Assembly (NCBI RefSeq): GCF_016632335.1
Contig: NZ_JAEPBG010000011.1
Span: 1 to 64,000 of the forward strand
DNA: 64,000 bases
Reading direction: 5' to 3'
Origin: Noviherbaspirillum pedocola
GTDB taxonomy: Bacteria; Pseudomonadota; Gammaproteobacteria; Burkholderiales; Burkholderiaceae_D
Below, one piece after another: positions 26,562-35,749 of the stretch (positions are counted from its first letter, which is position 1; each line of letters opens with the position of its first letter). The notes under the pieces are model-generated. The model was not told where the DNA came from. It was given only the letters and a program-made list of their open reading frames with translations, and did no database searches. Position numbers and translations under genes: made by a program.

Positions 26562-26608
26562 GGCGGACTTAAGAAAGGTCATCGTTACCTTTTCAAGTCC
26601 GCCTTTTT
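26562..26608 (+). terminator. long rho-independent terminator
   Basis: Outer arms GGCGGACTT (26562-26570) and AAGTCCGCC (26595-26603) and inner arms AAAGGT/ACCTTT form an extended hairpin followed by TTTTT. It lies 122 bases after the acid phosphatase stop. Confidence 0.85.
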
Positions 26609-26963
26609 GGTGTGTCATGCAGCCATGCACGGCAAGTGGCATGATCGATAAGATTCATCTGAACCCATCAGTGGCATCGATCAGCGTGCTTGAGCAAATC
26701 CGAACTCGCACCGCGGTGCGGTGGCGTTCCATGCAAAAAATATGTGTCTTCGGACCTCTGGCCTATAGCGGTCCGGGTAGTATGTAACTATCTTGCAATA
26801 TTCTTGTGGCAATATCTCGGTTTGCCTTACGTAGGACCCTCTCTCAATTCCACCGCTTATTCATCGTTCCTGCCGACTTTCTTCGGCTCGAGGCGCGCCT
26901 CGCATTTGGCGCAGCGGTTATGTAGTAACCGCACCAGAGGAATCCCCTCCAGATTTTCCAAAG
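26609..26963. other. intergenic region without a recognisable gene
   Basis: This is the leader region of the GGDEF/EAL gene. No coding frame with known motifs and no Pho-box pattern is seen. Confidence 0.4.
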
Positions 26964-29666
26964 ATGCTCATACCGCCTTCGTCTTCTTTCCCACTCGTTG
27001 GGACGCGATACCGTCGCCTACTTCACTTTTTGCGATTGCACCTGGCAACGGTGATCGCATGGCCGCTTTTGTCGCTCGTCTTGAGTGCGCTGGTGTGCGG
27101 CGCCTTTTACTTCAAATTGAGTTCGGACAGGAAGGCGCTGGAGGAAAGCGGTCTGAAGGACGCGGCTTTGCTCTCGCGTGCCTATGCGCAGCAACTGATA
27201 CATACCCTCGAGGCAATCGACCAGACTTCGATGGAATTACGGGATTTCTGGGAGCAGTCAGGCGGCCATGTCAGGCTCGAGCAAATGAGGGGCACCGGCT
27301 CATTCGTCGCACAGCAATTCCGTTACATAACCATTTTCGACCGGCACGGCCGGTTAGTTACCAGCAGCTTTCCTATCGCCGATAAGGTATCGATTGAGGC
27401 CCAAGACTTCTTCAAATTTCACAGAGACAATAACTCGGATGCGCTTCGCATCGGCGCTCCACGGTGGGGAAGATTCGTCAAAAAGCGGGTGATTCAGTTC
27501 ACCCGCCGCTTGTCGGACGCTGACGATCGATTTGCCGGCGTCCTCGTAATCGCGGTCGCACCCGAATACTTTGTCCAGTTCTCCGAGGCTACCGGTCTTG
27601 GGAATAACGGGCTGCTTGGCTTAGTTGACTACGATAGCGTCATCGAATCCACGCTAGTCGTGAATGGCCGGGAAGGCGCCGGACACGGTGCACTGGTCCG
27701 AGTTCCGGCGGAAGCCATCGGCGGACCCGCCGTCACGCTCAACGGAGACCAGTGGTTCACGGACGGCCGGGCGCGCTTCTTCTCGGTTCAACCGTTGAAC
27801 AGTTATCCTCTCGCTGTCGCCGTCGGAATCGCAAAGCACGAGAAATTGGCGCCTTATCGGCAAGCTCGGGCCGTGTACGGGAAGATCGCGGCCGCTGCGG
27901 TTGTCATCCTCATGGCGTTCGGCTTCGCTTTGACCTACCTGTCAATGCGGCTCGCGTGGCGACAGTACAAGGCAGACGGCATTCGCGAGGCCTACCGTTC
28001 CACGACCGAGAGGGCAAGCGAGGGGTTTTTCATGTGGCAGGTGATCGCCGGTTCGAGAGGTGAAGTCGTGGATCTTGAACTCGTCGATTGCAATGAGCGC
28101 GGGGCCGCGTTGTATCAGCGCCAGAAGGGCGAGCTGATAGGAGCCAGGCTGTCCGCCCTTTACCAGCCTTTCTTCTTCGACGAACTGTTGAACATCTGCC
28201 GTGTCGTGATCGCTGACGGCTTCTACGAGGACGAGTTTGAGACCCGCCATGGGAGCCTGGTGTCGGCGCGATGGATCTATCGTAAATTTGTGCATTCCGG
28301 CTCGCGTATTGCACTGACCCTGCGCGACATAACCGAGAAAAAGCAGAACGAACATGACTTGGCAAGGCTCGCTACGCAAGATGCGTTAACCGGTCTGCCG
28401 AATCGCCATTGGCTCACGTCCTATCTGCCGGAAGCGTTCGCCCGCGCGACGGCTGGGAAGAGCATCATGGCGGTCCTGTTCATCGATCTGGATAACTTTA
28501 AAAACGTGAATGATTCAGCCGGCCATTCCGCCGGCGACCAATTGCTGCGTGAAGTCGCGATACGCCTGCGTGCCGTGCTGCGGCAGCCTACGGATCATGT
28601 GGCCCGTCTGGGTGGGGATGAATTCACGGTCGTGATCGAGACTGCCAAGAGCGAGGAGGAAGTCTCCCATGTGGCAGGCCGTATTGCGCAGATCCTGCAA
28701 GAGCCTTTTCTGATCAGTGGAAGGGACGTGGTCGTTGGTGGCTCCATCGGCATCGCGTTGTACCCGCGCGATGCCTCCGACCCGGAAACGCTGTTGAAGA
28801 GCGCTGATATCGCGATGTATGCGGCCAAAGAGGAAAAGAAGGGCACGTACCGTTTCTATAGCAGCCAATACTATGAAAAGATACGCAGCCGCCTGCGCCT
28901 GGAGCAGGCGCTGGCACTCGCGATCCGCAACGATGAATTCGTCATGCACTATCAGCCGCGCATCGCAACACGCACCAACAAGCTGGCTGGCATGGAAGCG
29001 CTTGTGCGCTGGGCTCATCCGGAACAGGGATTCATCCCTCCCAACGAATTCATTCCGTTAGCGGAACGCACCGGTTTGATCCTGCCACTTGGCGATCTCG
29101 TGATCAGCAAGGTGTGCGCCCAGCTGGCACTGTGGCAGAGAGAAGGGGGGACGGTCTTCCCTGTGTCCATCAACGTGTCGGCGCGCCAGTTCAGCGAAGG
29201 CAGAGTAAGCAGCCATCTGGCGTCATGCCTCGCACGCTACCAGGTATCCAGCCATTTGATCGAAGTGGAATTGACCGAGTCGGCCATGATGGGCGACTTG
29301 AAAACAGTGCAGCGAGAGATCGATGCCTTGAATCAGCTCGGCGTGAAGATTCATGTCGACGATTTCGGCACCGGTTATTCGTCGCTGTCGCTGTTGAATC
29401 AACTGAAGCTCGACGTGCTGAAGATTGACCGAGCGTTCACCGCGCAGCTTGGCTCGGGGAGGGAAGGGGAGATCTTCTTCAGGGCGATTGTTTCGATGGC
29501 AAAAGCGTTGGGCATGCAGGTAGTTGCCGAAGGCGTGGAAACGAAAGAGCAACTGGCCCTTCTGCAAACGCTTGATTGCGATGAGATTCAGGGATATTTA
29601 ATTTCGGCCCCACTGCAGGCGGAGCGCATGTCCGCTCTGTTCCGGCAAGATATATTTGTAATGTAG
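26964..29666 (+). CDS. membrane diguanylate cyclase/phosphodiesterase (sensor-PAS-GGDEF-EAL)
   Basis: 900 residues. Two membrane helices (about 30-50 and 310-330) flank a periplasmic dCACHE-like sensor. A PAS-like domain (AYRSTTERASEGFFMWQ...) follows, then GGDEF with intact ARLGGDEF and EAL with intact GMEALVRWAHPE, LTESAMMG, HVDDFGTGYSSL, LKID and VVAEGVET. The residues before GGDEF read RQPTDHVARL, so the RxxD inhibitory site is not in register. Both activities look possible; which dominates is unknown. It follows a terminator and precedes a convergent binding-protein gene, so it is probably monocistronic. No Pho box was found upstream. Confidence 0.9.
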   Translation: MLIPPSSSFPLVGTRYRRLLHFLRLHLATVIAWPLLSLVLSALVCGAFYFKLSSDRKALEESGLKDAALLSRAYAQQLIHTLEAIDQTSMELRDFWEQSGGHVRLEQMRGTGSFVAQQFRYITIFDRHGRLVTSSFPIADKVSIEAQDFFKFHRDNNSDALRIGAPRWGRFVKKRVIQFTRRLSDADDRFAGVLVIAVAPEYFVQFSEATGLGNNGLLGLVDYDSVIESTLVVNGREGAGHGALVRVPAEAIGGPAVTLNGDQWFTDGRARFFSVQPLNSYPLAVAVGIAKHEKLAPYRQARAVYGKIAAAAVVILMAFGFALTYLSMRLAWRQYKADGIREAYRSTTERASEGFFMWQVIAGSRGEVVDLELVDCNERGAALYQRQKGELIGARLSALYQPFFFDELLNICRVVIADGFYEDEFETRHGSLVSARWIYRKFVHSGSRIALTLRDITEKKQNEHDLARLATQDALTGLPNRHWLTSYLPEAFARATAGKSIMAVLFIDLDNFKNVNDSAGHSAGDQLLREVAIRLRAVLRQPTDHVARLGGDEFTVVIETAKSEEEVSHVAGRIAQILQEPFLISGRDVVVGGSIGIALYPRDASDPETLLKSADIAMYAAKEEKKGTYRFYSSQYYEKIRSRLRLEQALALAIRNDEFVMHYQPRIATRTNKLAGMEALVRWAHPEQGFIPPNEFIPLAERTGLILPLGDLVISKVCAQLALWQREGGTVFPVSINVSARQFSEGRVSSHLASCLARYQVSSHLIEVELTESAMMGDLKTVQREIDALNQLGVKIHVDDFGTGYSSLSLLNQLKLDVLKIDRAFTAQLGSGREGEIFFRAIVSMAKALGMQVVAEGVETKEQLALLQTLDCDEIQGYLISAPLQAERMSALFRQDIFVM

Positions 29667-30044
29667 CCCACCACGTCCGAGACGCGTCGATGGTCAAGCG
29701 CTGTTGCCGGACAAGCATTCCCACGGTAACGAACTCCGCCGACTCCAGCACTGTAAGTTCACCGGCCACATTTGACAGCGTCTTGGCGGACAGCTGGACA
29801 ATCTCGTCACAGCCATTTTCTTTCGGGATGTTGGATGTGAAGAGAACGTGTTCAAGAATGTTCTGTTCCCTATCGCTTCGTCTCCGCCGGAAATCTTGAA
29901 ATCCTTTCAGTGGTCTGATAAAAATTTTGTTTTGAAGAATGCAACTATGGACGCTGCATCCTGCACCCTCCGCACAGCACACAGCGTGGGTTTGCATTCC
30001 ATCGCTAAACGGTGCTGGCAATGTCTTGTGGCCGCATGCCGGGC
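29667..30044. other. convergent intergenic region
   Basis: It lies between the convergent GGDEF/EAL and binding-protein genes. A minus-strand frame passes through it and into the 3' end of the EAL gene. A short part (GCDEIVQLSAKTLSNVAGELT) looks protein-like, but I see no start, motif or partner, so no gene is called. Confidence 0.35.
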
Positions 30045-31166
30045 TTAATACATTAGGTTGCCACCCTTGCGGAACAGAGCGATGTCGACATAGCTGGACA
30101 TGTGATGGTTCGGTGCTGAGGGATTCACTACGAAGCCGCCAAGGTCTAGCACTCCTGTTCGAGAGGTAAACTGCTGAAGCGCCTGGCTTGCGACACCCGA
30201 AGCCTGGATCGCGCGGCACAGCGTCTTGGCGGCCAGATAACCTTCAAGGGTCGCTGCGGATAGCGCTTCATCCCTAAAACGCTTCATCATCGCGATGTGA
30301 TCCAACTGTACCTTCGATTGCTTGCCGGCCGGGTTCGGCACCACTTGCGAAAACACGGTCCATTCCAGTGACTTCGGCCCGGCCATCTCGGCCAACGTCT
30401 CGAGGTTCACCAGCGACGTACCGGCAACGAAGGTTCTTTCGGCGTGCCTGCGAAATGCTTTCAAAAAAACTCCCGCGCTCACTCCATCGCCGATGACGAT
30501 CACGATGTTCGGGTTCGAGGCAGCCAGCGTTGCTGCCTCCTTTTCCACCTGCACCGGGCTGCTTGATATGTGCGCTGTGCCAGCGAGCGTCATGCTGCGT
30601 CTTTTGGCTTCTGCAGCGACGTACTGATACATTTCCTGACTGCGTTGAAGGTCCTCGACGGCAATACCGATGCTGCGGATGCCGAGCTTGTCAAAATACG
30701 AGAAGATGTAGTGCATTTCCTGTTCCGGCCCGGGACGCCAAAAGACGACGCGCTCACCGTAGTTTCTCGGAGATTCCGTCATTGGCGCAAACAATTGAAA
30801 GCCGCTGCGCACGAATGCCGGAGTAGCCACCACGGCATCCGTAGTCGCTGCACCGATCCCACCGATCAGGTAGTCGATCCGATCGGAATTAATCAGTTCA
30901 GTCACCGCCTTGGAAGACCGCCGGGGGTCGCCCAGGTCGTCGCGCACGAGGTATTTGATCTTGTGGCCATTGATTCCTCCGCTGGCGTTCAGACTGTCGA
31001 AATAAGTAGTGATGCCAGCGACATAATCCCGCCCAATGACTCCGGCGGGGCCTGACAAGTCGATTGCTTGTCCGATCACGATGGACTTGGACTCGGCATG
31101 GGCTAGTTGGATGATTGTGTAAAGCAGCAGGAAGCCGTGCAGCAGGGACTGAGAAAAACGTCGCAT
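30045..31166 (-). CDS. periplasmic substrate-binding protein, LivJ-like
   Basis: 373 residues of the type I periplasmic binding family (Leu/Ile/Val-binding type). A signal peptide ends near IIQLAHAES. The first lobe begins IVIGQAIDLSGPAGVIGRDY, followed by NASGGINGHKIKYLVRDD and the hinge segment IGGIGAATTDAVV. No permease or ATPase genes are nearby, so it may serve a transporter elsewhere or a sensory role. A PhoB-like box with a 10-nt spaced -10 lies 45 bases upstream, suggesting it binds a ligand relevant under phosphate limitation; the ligand is unknown. No strong ribosome binding site precedes the ATG. Confidence 0.75.
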   Translation of the reverse strand: MRRFSQSLLHGFLLLYTIIQLAHAESKSIVIGQAIDLSGPAGVIGRDYVAGITTYFDSLNASGGINGHKIKYLVRDDLGDPRRSSKAVTELINSDRIDYLIGGIGAATTDAVVATPAFVRSGFQLFAPMTESPRNYGERVVFWRPGPEQEMHYIFSYFDKLGIRSIGIAVEDLQRSQEMYQYVAAEAKRRSMTLAGTAHISSSPVQVEKEAATLAASNPNIVIVIGDGVSAGVFLKAFRRHAERTFVAGTSLVNLETLAEMAGPKSLEWTVFSQVVPNPAGKQSKVQLDHIAMMKRFRDEALSAATLEGYLAAKTLCRAIQASGVASQALQQFTSRTGVLDLGGFVVNPSAPNHHMSSYVDIALFRKGGNLMY

Positions 31167-31211
31167 CTGATTATGGGAAAGATTGCAAGCAGGCAATGAT
31201 GGCCTGGCTTG

Positions 31212-31229
31212 ATGACTTCCTGATGACGT
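31212..31229 (-). promoter_or_regulatory. Pho-box-like repeat upstream of the LivJ-like gene
   Basis: On the minus strand ACGTCAT-CAGG-AAGTCAT keeps the 11-base period. CATCAT starts 10 nt downstream and could be the -10. The start codon is 45 bases beyond the box. Confidence 0.6.
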
Positions 31230-31354
31230 CGCGGGGTCGGGGCCGCCGCCCGGCAATTTTGCCGTTCTAATCCAAGGCAAAGTCCGAGGTGTTTTCGTAA
31301 TGCAGTGCCAAAGATGTTTGCATGCATGACCGTGCGCAAACCCGTTCGCCCCTT

Positions 31355-31372
31355 TCTTCATCTGCTTGTCAT
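31355..31372 (+). promoter_or_regulatory. Pho-box-like repeat upstream of the phosphoesterase pair
   Basis: TCTTCAT (31355-31361), CTGC and TTGTCAT (31366-31372) form an 11-base direct repeat with one weaker half. TACGCT at 31383-31388 begins 10 nt downstream. The first gene starts 105 bases beyond the box. Confidence 0.55.
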
Positions 31373-31477
31373 CTGCCGCATTTACGCTCGGCGGCTGGAA
31401 AAACCTGACTTGCATGCCATGCCAAGACGTGGCGACAGGCTTTAGGTTGGATACGCTGTTATGAAGGGTCTGCATCA

Positions 31478-32851
31478 ATGAAGAAAACAAACGAACCCAG
31501 GAGTCGCGAGATACGCCGGCAACTTTTGCGGGCAGGTGTCGCGCTTGCCGCAACAAGCGCTGCCGGCCATGCGGTCATTGCCGGAGCACAAAGCCTAAGC
31601 CTGGAACCGACAATCGATGATGTGACCATGATTCCGCTCCTGCCGGAGCCGTCGCAGAGCGGCATCGATCATGTGGTCGTTGTGACGATGGAAAACCGCT
31701 CGTTCGACCATTATCTGGGCTGGGTCCCGGGAGCCAATGGACGCCAGGCGGGCCTGAGTTACCCCGACGCGTTCGGTAACCTGCGCCAAACTTTTCCTCT
31801 GGCGTCTGATCCTGCTTATGGTTACCAGGGATGCGGACATGCGGACCCGGACCATAGCTTTGTTGGCGGACGAACCCAGTTCAATGGCGGTCGTTGCGAT
31901 GGCTGGCTACTGACGCCGGATACGAACAAGACGAATGGGGACTTACTGCCGGTCGGCTATTACACTCCAAACGATCTGCCGTTTTTCGCAGCCTGCGCAC
32001 AGAACTGGACCATCTGCGACAACTACATGCCCGGTATTCTTTCGGAGACGTATCCGAACCGCTTCTACCTGCTTTCCGGTGAAACGGATCGCTTGGTGAA
32101 TGACAGTACGATTTCGCAATTGCCATCAATTTTTGATCGTTTCAATGCAAAGGGTATCCCGGCCCGTTACTACTACAGCGACATCCCGTTCACCGCCCTC
32201 TATGGCACCCGAATGCTGGCCAACTCTTTCCCGTTCACGAATTTTCTTGCTGACGCTGCCGCCGGCAACTTGCCGGCGCTGTCCTTCATCGATCCGCGCT
32301 TTGCCGGAGAAGGGCAGGGGACATCGGGGGACGATCACCCGGTATCGGACATTCGCAACGGCCAGGCGTTTCTGAACCGCGTCTACGATGCGGTGCGCAC
32401 CGGTCCGGCATGGGAAACCACTCTGCTCATCATCCTCTACGATGAATGGGGCGGGTTCTTCGATCATGTGCCGCCCATCGTGCGCCCGGTTTCCTACAAC
32501 GAGCAGGCGCTCGGCAATGATGGACGTCTCGGATTTCGCGTGCCGCTTGTGCTGCTCGGGCCGCGCGTGAAGCGCCGGAACGTCAGCAGCCGCCAGTTCG
32601 ATCCAAGTTCCCTACACAGTTTTTTGATGTGGCGCTTCGGAATCGAGCCGCTCGGCGTGCGCTCCACGGACAAGAAAACCAATAACATCGCCTATGCGCT
32701 CGACTTCAAGAATCCTCCGAATCTGGCAGCGCCAGCTTTCAACGTGCCGCCCGGGCCTTTCGGCGGCCCTTGCTCGGCTTCCGGCACGGGCAATCCTAGC
32801 CTCGAGGCGCTTGCCCCGCTGGCGCAGTCACTTGGATTCAAGCTTCTCTAA
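31478..32851 (+). CDS. phospholipase C-like phosphoesterase, Tat-type signal
   Basis: 457 residues. The N-terminus has a twin-arginine-like segment (SREIRRQLLRAGVALAATS) and a signal peptide ending near AGHA or AGAQ. The catalytic domain shows HVVVVTMENRSFDHYLGWVPG at its start, SETYPNRFYLLSGE in the middle and IILYDEWGGFFDHVPP near the end, the hallmark blocks of phosphatidylcholine-hydrolysing phospholipase C and AcpA relatives. Probably exported and active on phosphodiesters or phosphomonoesters to release phosphate. The next phosphoesterase gene starts 19 bases after its stop, so both share the upstream Pho-box-like promoter. Confidence 0.85.
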   Translation: MKKTNEPRSREIRRQLLRAGVALAATSAAGHAVIAGAQSLSLEPTIDDVTMIPLLPEPSQSGIDHVVVVTMENRSFDHYLGWVPGANGRQAGLSYPDAFGNLRQTFPLASDPAYGYQGCGHADPDHSFVGGRTQFNGGRCDGWLLTPDTNKTNGDLLPVGYYTPNDLPFFAACAQNWTICDNYMPGILSETYPNRFYLLSGETDRLVNDSTISQLPSIFDRFNAKGIPARYYYSDIPFTALYGTRMLANSFPFTNFLADAAAGNLPALSFIDPRFAGEGQGTSGDDHPVSDIRNGQAFLNRVYDAVRTGPAWETTLLIILYDEWGGFFDHVPPIVRPVSYNEQALGNDGRLGFRVPLVLLGPRVKRRNVSSRQFDPSSLHSFLMWRFGIEPLGVRSTDKKTNNIAYALDFKNPPNLAAPAFNVPPGPFGGPCSASGTGNPSLEALAPLAQSLGFKLL

Positions 32852-32870
32852 CGCACATTACCGCCTGCTC

Positions 32871-33989
32871 ATGCCAGCCTTCTGCAAAGCCCGCCGCGCC
32901 ATTCTTGCGGCGATCATTACCGCCATTTTCTGCTGGCTATATCTGCCAATGTCAGCCGTCGCCGCAGGTACACCGCGCCACGTCTTTGTGGTGATGCTCG
33001 AGAACGAAAACTATGCAGCCACATTCGGGCCAAATTCCGCAACGCCGTACCTGGCGCAGACGTTGCCAAGCCAGGGTGCATTGCTGACGCAGTATTACGG
33101 GATCGGCCATAACAGCCTAACCAACTATATCGCTCTTACCAGCGGTCAGGCACCAAATCCACAGACGCAGGGCGACTGCCAGATCTATTCCGACTGGCAG
33201 GGCGGTACGCAACTGGACGCGAACGGACAGTTGTTTCTGGGATCGGGCTGTGTTTTACCGACGACGGCATTGAGTATTGCGAACCAGATGCAGGCGGCGG
33301 GAATCAGCTGGAAAGCCTACACGGAAGACATGGGGAATGACCTCAACCGTGACGGCTCAAGCACCTGTGCCCATCCTGTATTGAATACGCAAGATAGCAC
33401 GCAAAAGGCAAGTGCGACGGACAGCTATGCGGCGCGGCATAATCCTTTCATGTATTACCATGCAGTGATCGACGATGTCATCGACTGTAATGCCAAGGTC
33501 GTGAACCTCAAACAACTTGATGCCGATTTGGCATCCGCGGCGACTACTCCTGCCTTTTCGCTGATCATTCCCAACCTTTGCAATGACGGTCATGACCAGC
33601 CATGCGCCGATGGCCGCCCTGGCGGACTCCCGCAAGTCGATTCATTCCTACGGGATATCGTTCCCAAAATCACGGGTTCGGCCGCCTTCAAGAAGGATGG
33701 ACTGCTGCTGATTCTATTCGACGAAGCGTCCACCCAGGATGCCAGCGCCTGTTGCAATGAAATCCCGGGCCCGCTTTCGCCGCTGCCAGGCATCGTTGGC
33801 ATGGGAGGCGGAAGGATAGGGGCAGTTCTGCTTTCACCCTTCATCAAGCCAGGGACAATCAGTGATGTACCATATAACCACTACTCGACATTGCGCAGTG
33901 TGGAGGATTTTTTCCATCTTCCCTATCTTGGCTTCGCCGGCGCAGCCGGAATGCAAAGTTTTGGCAGCGATGTGTTCAGCCAGCGCTGA
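32871..33989 (+). CDS. phosphoesterase/acid phosphatase family protein
   Basis: 372 residues with a signal peptide (AILAAIITAIFCWLYLPMSAVAA). Family motifs: HVFVVMLENENYAATFG at the N-terminus, GHNSLTNYIALTSGQ, SLIIPNLCNDGHDQPC and LLLILFDEAS. This pattern matches the shorter acid-phosphatase branch of the phosphoesterase family. It follows the phospholipase C-like gene by 19 bases, giving a two-gene phosphate-release operon. ATG 32871 places the signal peptide at the start; upstream in-frame codons overlap the previous gene and are less likely. Confidence 0.8.
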   Translation: MPAFCKARRAILAAIITAIFCWLYLPMSAVAAGTPRHVFVVMLENENYAATFGPNSATPYLAQTLPSQGALLTQYYGIGHNSLTNYIALTSGQAPNPQTQGDCQIYSDWQGGTQLDANGQLFLGSGCVLPTTALSIANQMQAAGISWKAYTEDMGNDLNRDGSSTCAHPVLNTQDSTQKASATDSYAARHNPFMYYHAVIDDVIDCNAKVVNLKQLDADLASAATTPAFSLIIPNLCNDGHDQPCADGRPGGLPQVDSFLRDIVPKITGSAAFKKDGLLLILFDEASTQDASACCNEIPGPLSPLPGIVGMGGGRIGAVLLSPFIKPGTISDVPYNHYSTLRSVEDFFHLPYLGFAGAAGMQSFGSDVFSQR

Positions 33990-34189
33990 GGTATCGCTGG
34001 CAAGGGTCTGCTGCATAACTAGCCGAATCGGTACTCCCCAGATGTGCATAAATCCCGCTTCCCAGAAGGACCGAATGGCGAGCTGAAAGTCCTTTAACGT
34101 GCCGTTGAAAGCACGTAGCTCGCTGCAACATCAGCCACTTCAATAGCAAGGTGAAACCGTTCACGTTGGACGGCACAATTCGGGCTTTC

Positions 34190-34614
34190 TCAAGCTTGGC
34201 ACGGCACAAAGGGTTCGACCGCCTGATGGACCTCCTTGATGAACTCCTTCAACGTCAGCGGCTTGATGATGTACTGGCTAATCCCGAGGATTCTGGAGCG
34301 GTGAATTTCGGCCTCGATGGAAAAGTGCGACAGGACAATCACCGGTATGTCGGCAAGGTGAGGAGTTGACCGGATTATCTTGAGGACCTCGATGCCGTCG
34401 ACTTTAGGCATCTTCAGGTCGAGCAAGAGCAGGGCAGGGCAGGGCTCCCGGGAAGACGGTCGCTATAGCAGTTGCGCATGAGGAGATAGTCCAGCGCCTC
34501 TGCGCCGTCGTGAGTAACCACGACTTCATTTAAAAGATTGCATATCTCAAGCGCAAGCAGGGAAAACTCGACATCATGCGGACGGTCGTCGGCAACGAGA
34601 ATAGGGCGCTTCAT
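34190..34614 (-). pseudogene. response-regulator receiver (Rcp1-like), frameshifted by a 5-bp repeat
   Basis: A single-domain receiver of the cyanobacterial-phytochrome partner type. The N-terminal half (MKRPILVADDRPHDVEFS) holds the acidic pocket; the C-terminal half (LLLLDLKMPKVDGIEVL, IPVIVLSHF, YIIKPLTL) holds the phospho-Asp and Lys in another frame. The frames meet at three tandem copies of CCCTG (CAGGG at 34430-34444 on the plus strand). Two copies would give GSPALLLLDLKMPKVDG, a perfect receiver. The gene is therefore off in this sequence, by a change that slippage could reverse. Confidence 0.8.
34430..34444. repeat. CAGGG x3 tandem repeat in the receiver gene
   Basis: Three tandem copies of a 5-base unit within the coding region. 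One unit more or fewer changes the reading frame. Confidence 0.9.
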
Positions 34615-34679
34615 TGGATGCATCAGCCACAGCTCGCTGCATATGACCGTGCGAAAGGTACAGCATTGTCAGTAAGCCG

Positions 34680-35654
34680 TCACCTTGAAGGTGCGATCTT
34701 CGATTCACGTACTATGCCGAGCCTTGACGCCCGGACGGCAAGAAAGATGGCAGTTAGCAGTACCGTGCCGACCGCGACGGCCACAATGAAGTGCCAGTCC
34801 GGCTGGTCAATGACTTGCGGTAGCAAACTGACGGCAATCGCAGGCGGCACATGCACGCGCAGCGCGCGTACCGAGGCGATTGCTGCTGCCATTGCGATGG
34901 CAACCGATACCGGACCAGGATCAAGCAGTCCAACAACGCAGACGCCAGCCGCTGCTGCGATAGTGCAGGCCAGCGGCAACGCAAGAGGCCGCTGCGCCCA
35001 AGGGCATACGTCAGCATGTGCCAGCATCACATAGGCGACCACAACCAAGGGTGGAAAAAGGATGAATCGCATTCCCGTTGCCTGACCGGTCGTATAGGCG
35101 ATTGCGATGAATGCGACAAAGACCGCGGCCCATCCATACCTGTGCCGTGGCTGCCTTGTTTCATCGCCCTTTTCGTCAATGGAGAGCGATGGCGCCTTCT
35201 CCGGTTTGGTCACCCTGAAGTGCCTGGTGAGCATCGACAGACAAGCCAGCCCAACAGTGCCTATGCCAATCGACGGAGGGTACGACCAGCTTGTCACTCC
35301 CAGCGACAGTGGGAGCACAGCTGCAGAAATAGCCGGGGCAACGGGAGACTGCAGTACGCGTATCACCAGCAACGCGCTCGCAATGCACAGTGCAATTGAC
35401 CAGGGCCCGTAAGGCAGCAGGCGGGCAATGCCAATTCCACACAATGCGGTAAGCACCGGGGTGATGGCTACCATCGCCGGCGACTTGGCCCAAGCGCCGT
35501 CTGGCTTGGCAAACATATCGAAGGCAAGCGCTGCCAATTCCGGGAACATCAGAAAAGTTGCTCCTGTAACGGCAGACCCCTTGGAGAGCGCACTCAAATA
35601 GGCGATCGGCAGCAATAGCCAGAGGATAGAATCCTCCCGAAGCGTACGGGTCAT
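34680..35654 (-). CDS. HPP-family integral membrane protein
   Basis: 324 residues with about eight hydrophobic helices in two similar halves. The first half carries KSPAMVAITPVLTAL and APAISAAVLPLSLG, the second QRPLALPLACTIAAA and VPPAIAVSLLPQV. This duplicated pattern resembles the HPP family of inner-membrane proteins, some of which take part in nitrite uptake. The two halves are separated by a charged loop (KPEKAPSLSIDEKGDET). No operon partner is obvious; the next gene upstream is the AhpD-like gene about 95 bases away on the same strand. Assignment moderate. Confidence 0.55.
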   Translation of the reverse strand: MTRTLREDSILWLLLPIAYLSALSKGSAVTGATFLMFPELAALAFDMFAKPDGAWAKSPAMVAITPVLTALCGIGIARLLPYGPWSIALCIASALLVIRVLQSPVAPAISAAVLPLSLGVTSWSYPPSIGIGTVGLACLSMLTRHFRVTKPEKAPSLSIDEKGDETRQPRHRYGWAAVFVAFIAIAYTTGQATGMRFILFPPLVVVAYVMLAHADVCPWAQRPLALPLACTIAAAAGVCVVGLLDPGPVSVAIAMAAAIASVRALRVHVPPAIAVSLLPQVIDQPDWHFIVAVAVGTVLLTAIFLAVRASRLGIVRESKIAPSR

Positions 35655-35749
35655 GGGAATGAATAGGTGAGAGCAGTAGGCCGCTCGACTGCCGGGGGAC
35701 AGGGTCAGGCAGGCATGCGGCCGGATTACGGTTGTCGTGACGAAGGCTC

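Noticed and set aside
29479-30219. Minus-strand open frame of 246 codons between the EAL gene and the binding-protein gene
   Set aside because: It overlaps coding sequence of both neighbours and shows no domain, start site or ribosome binding site. Only a short part looks protein-like.
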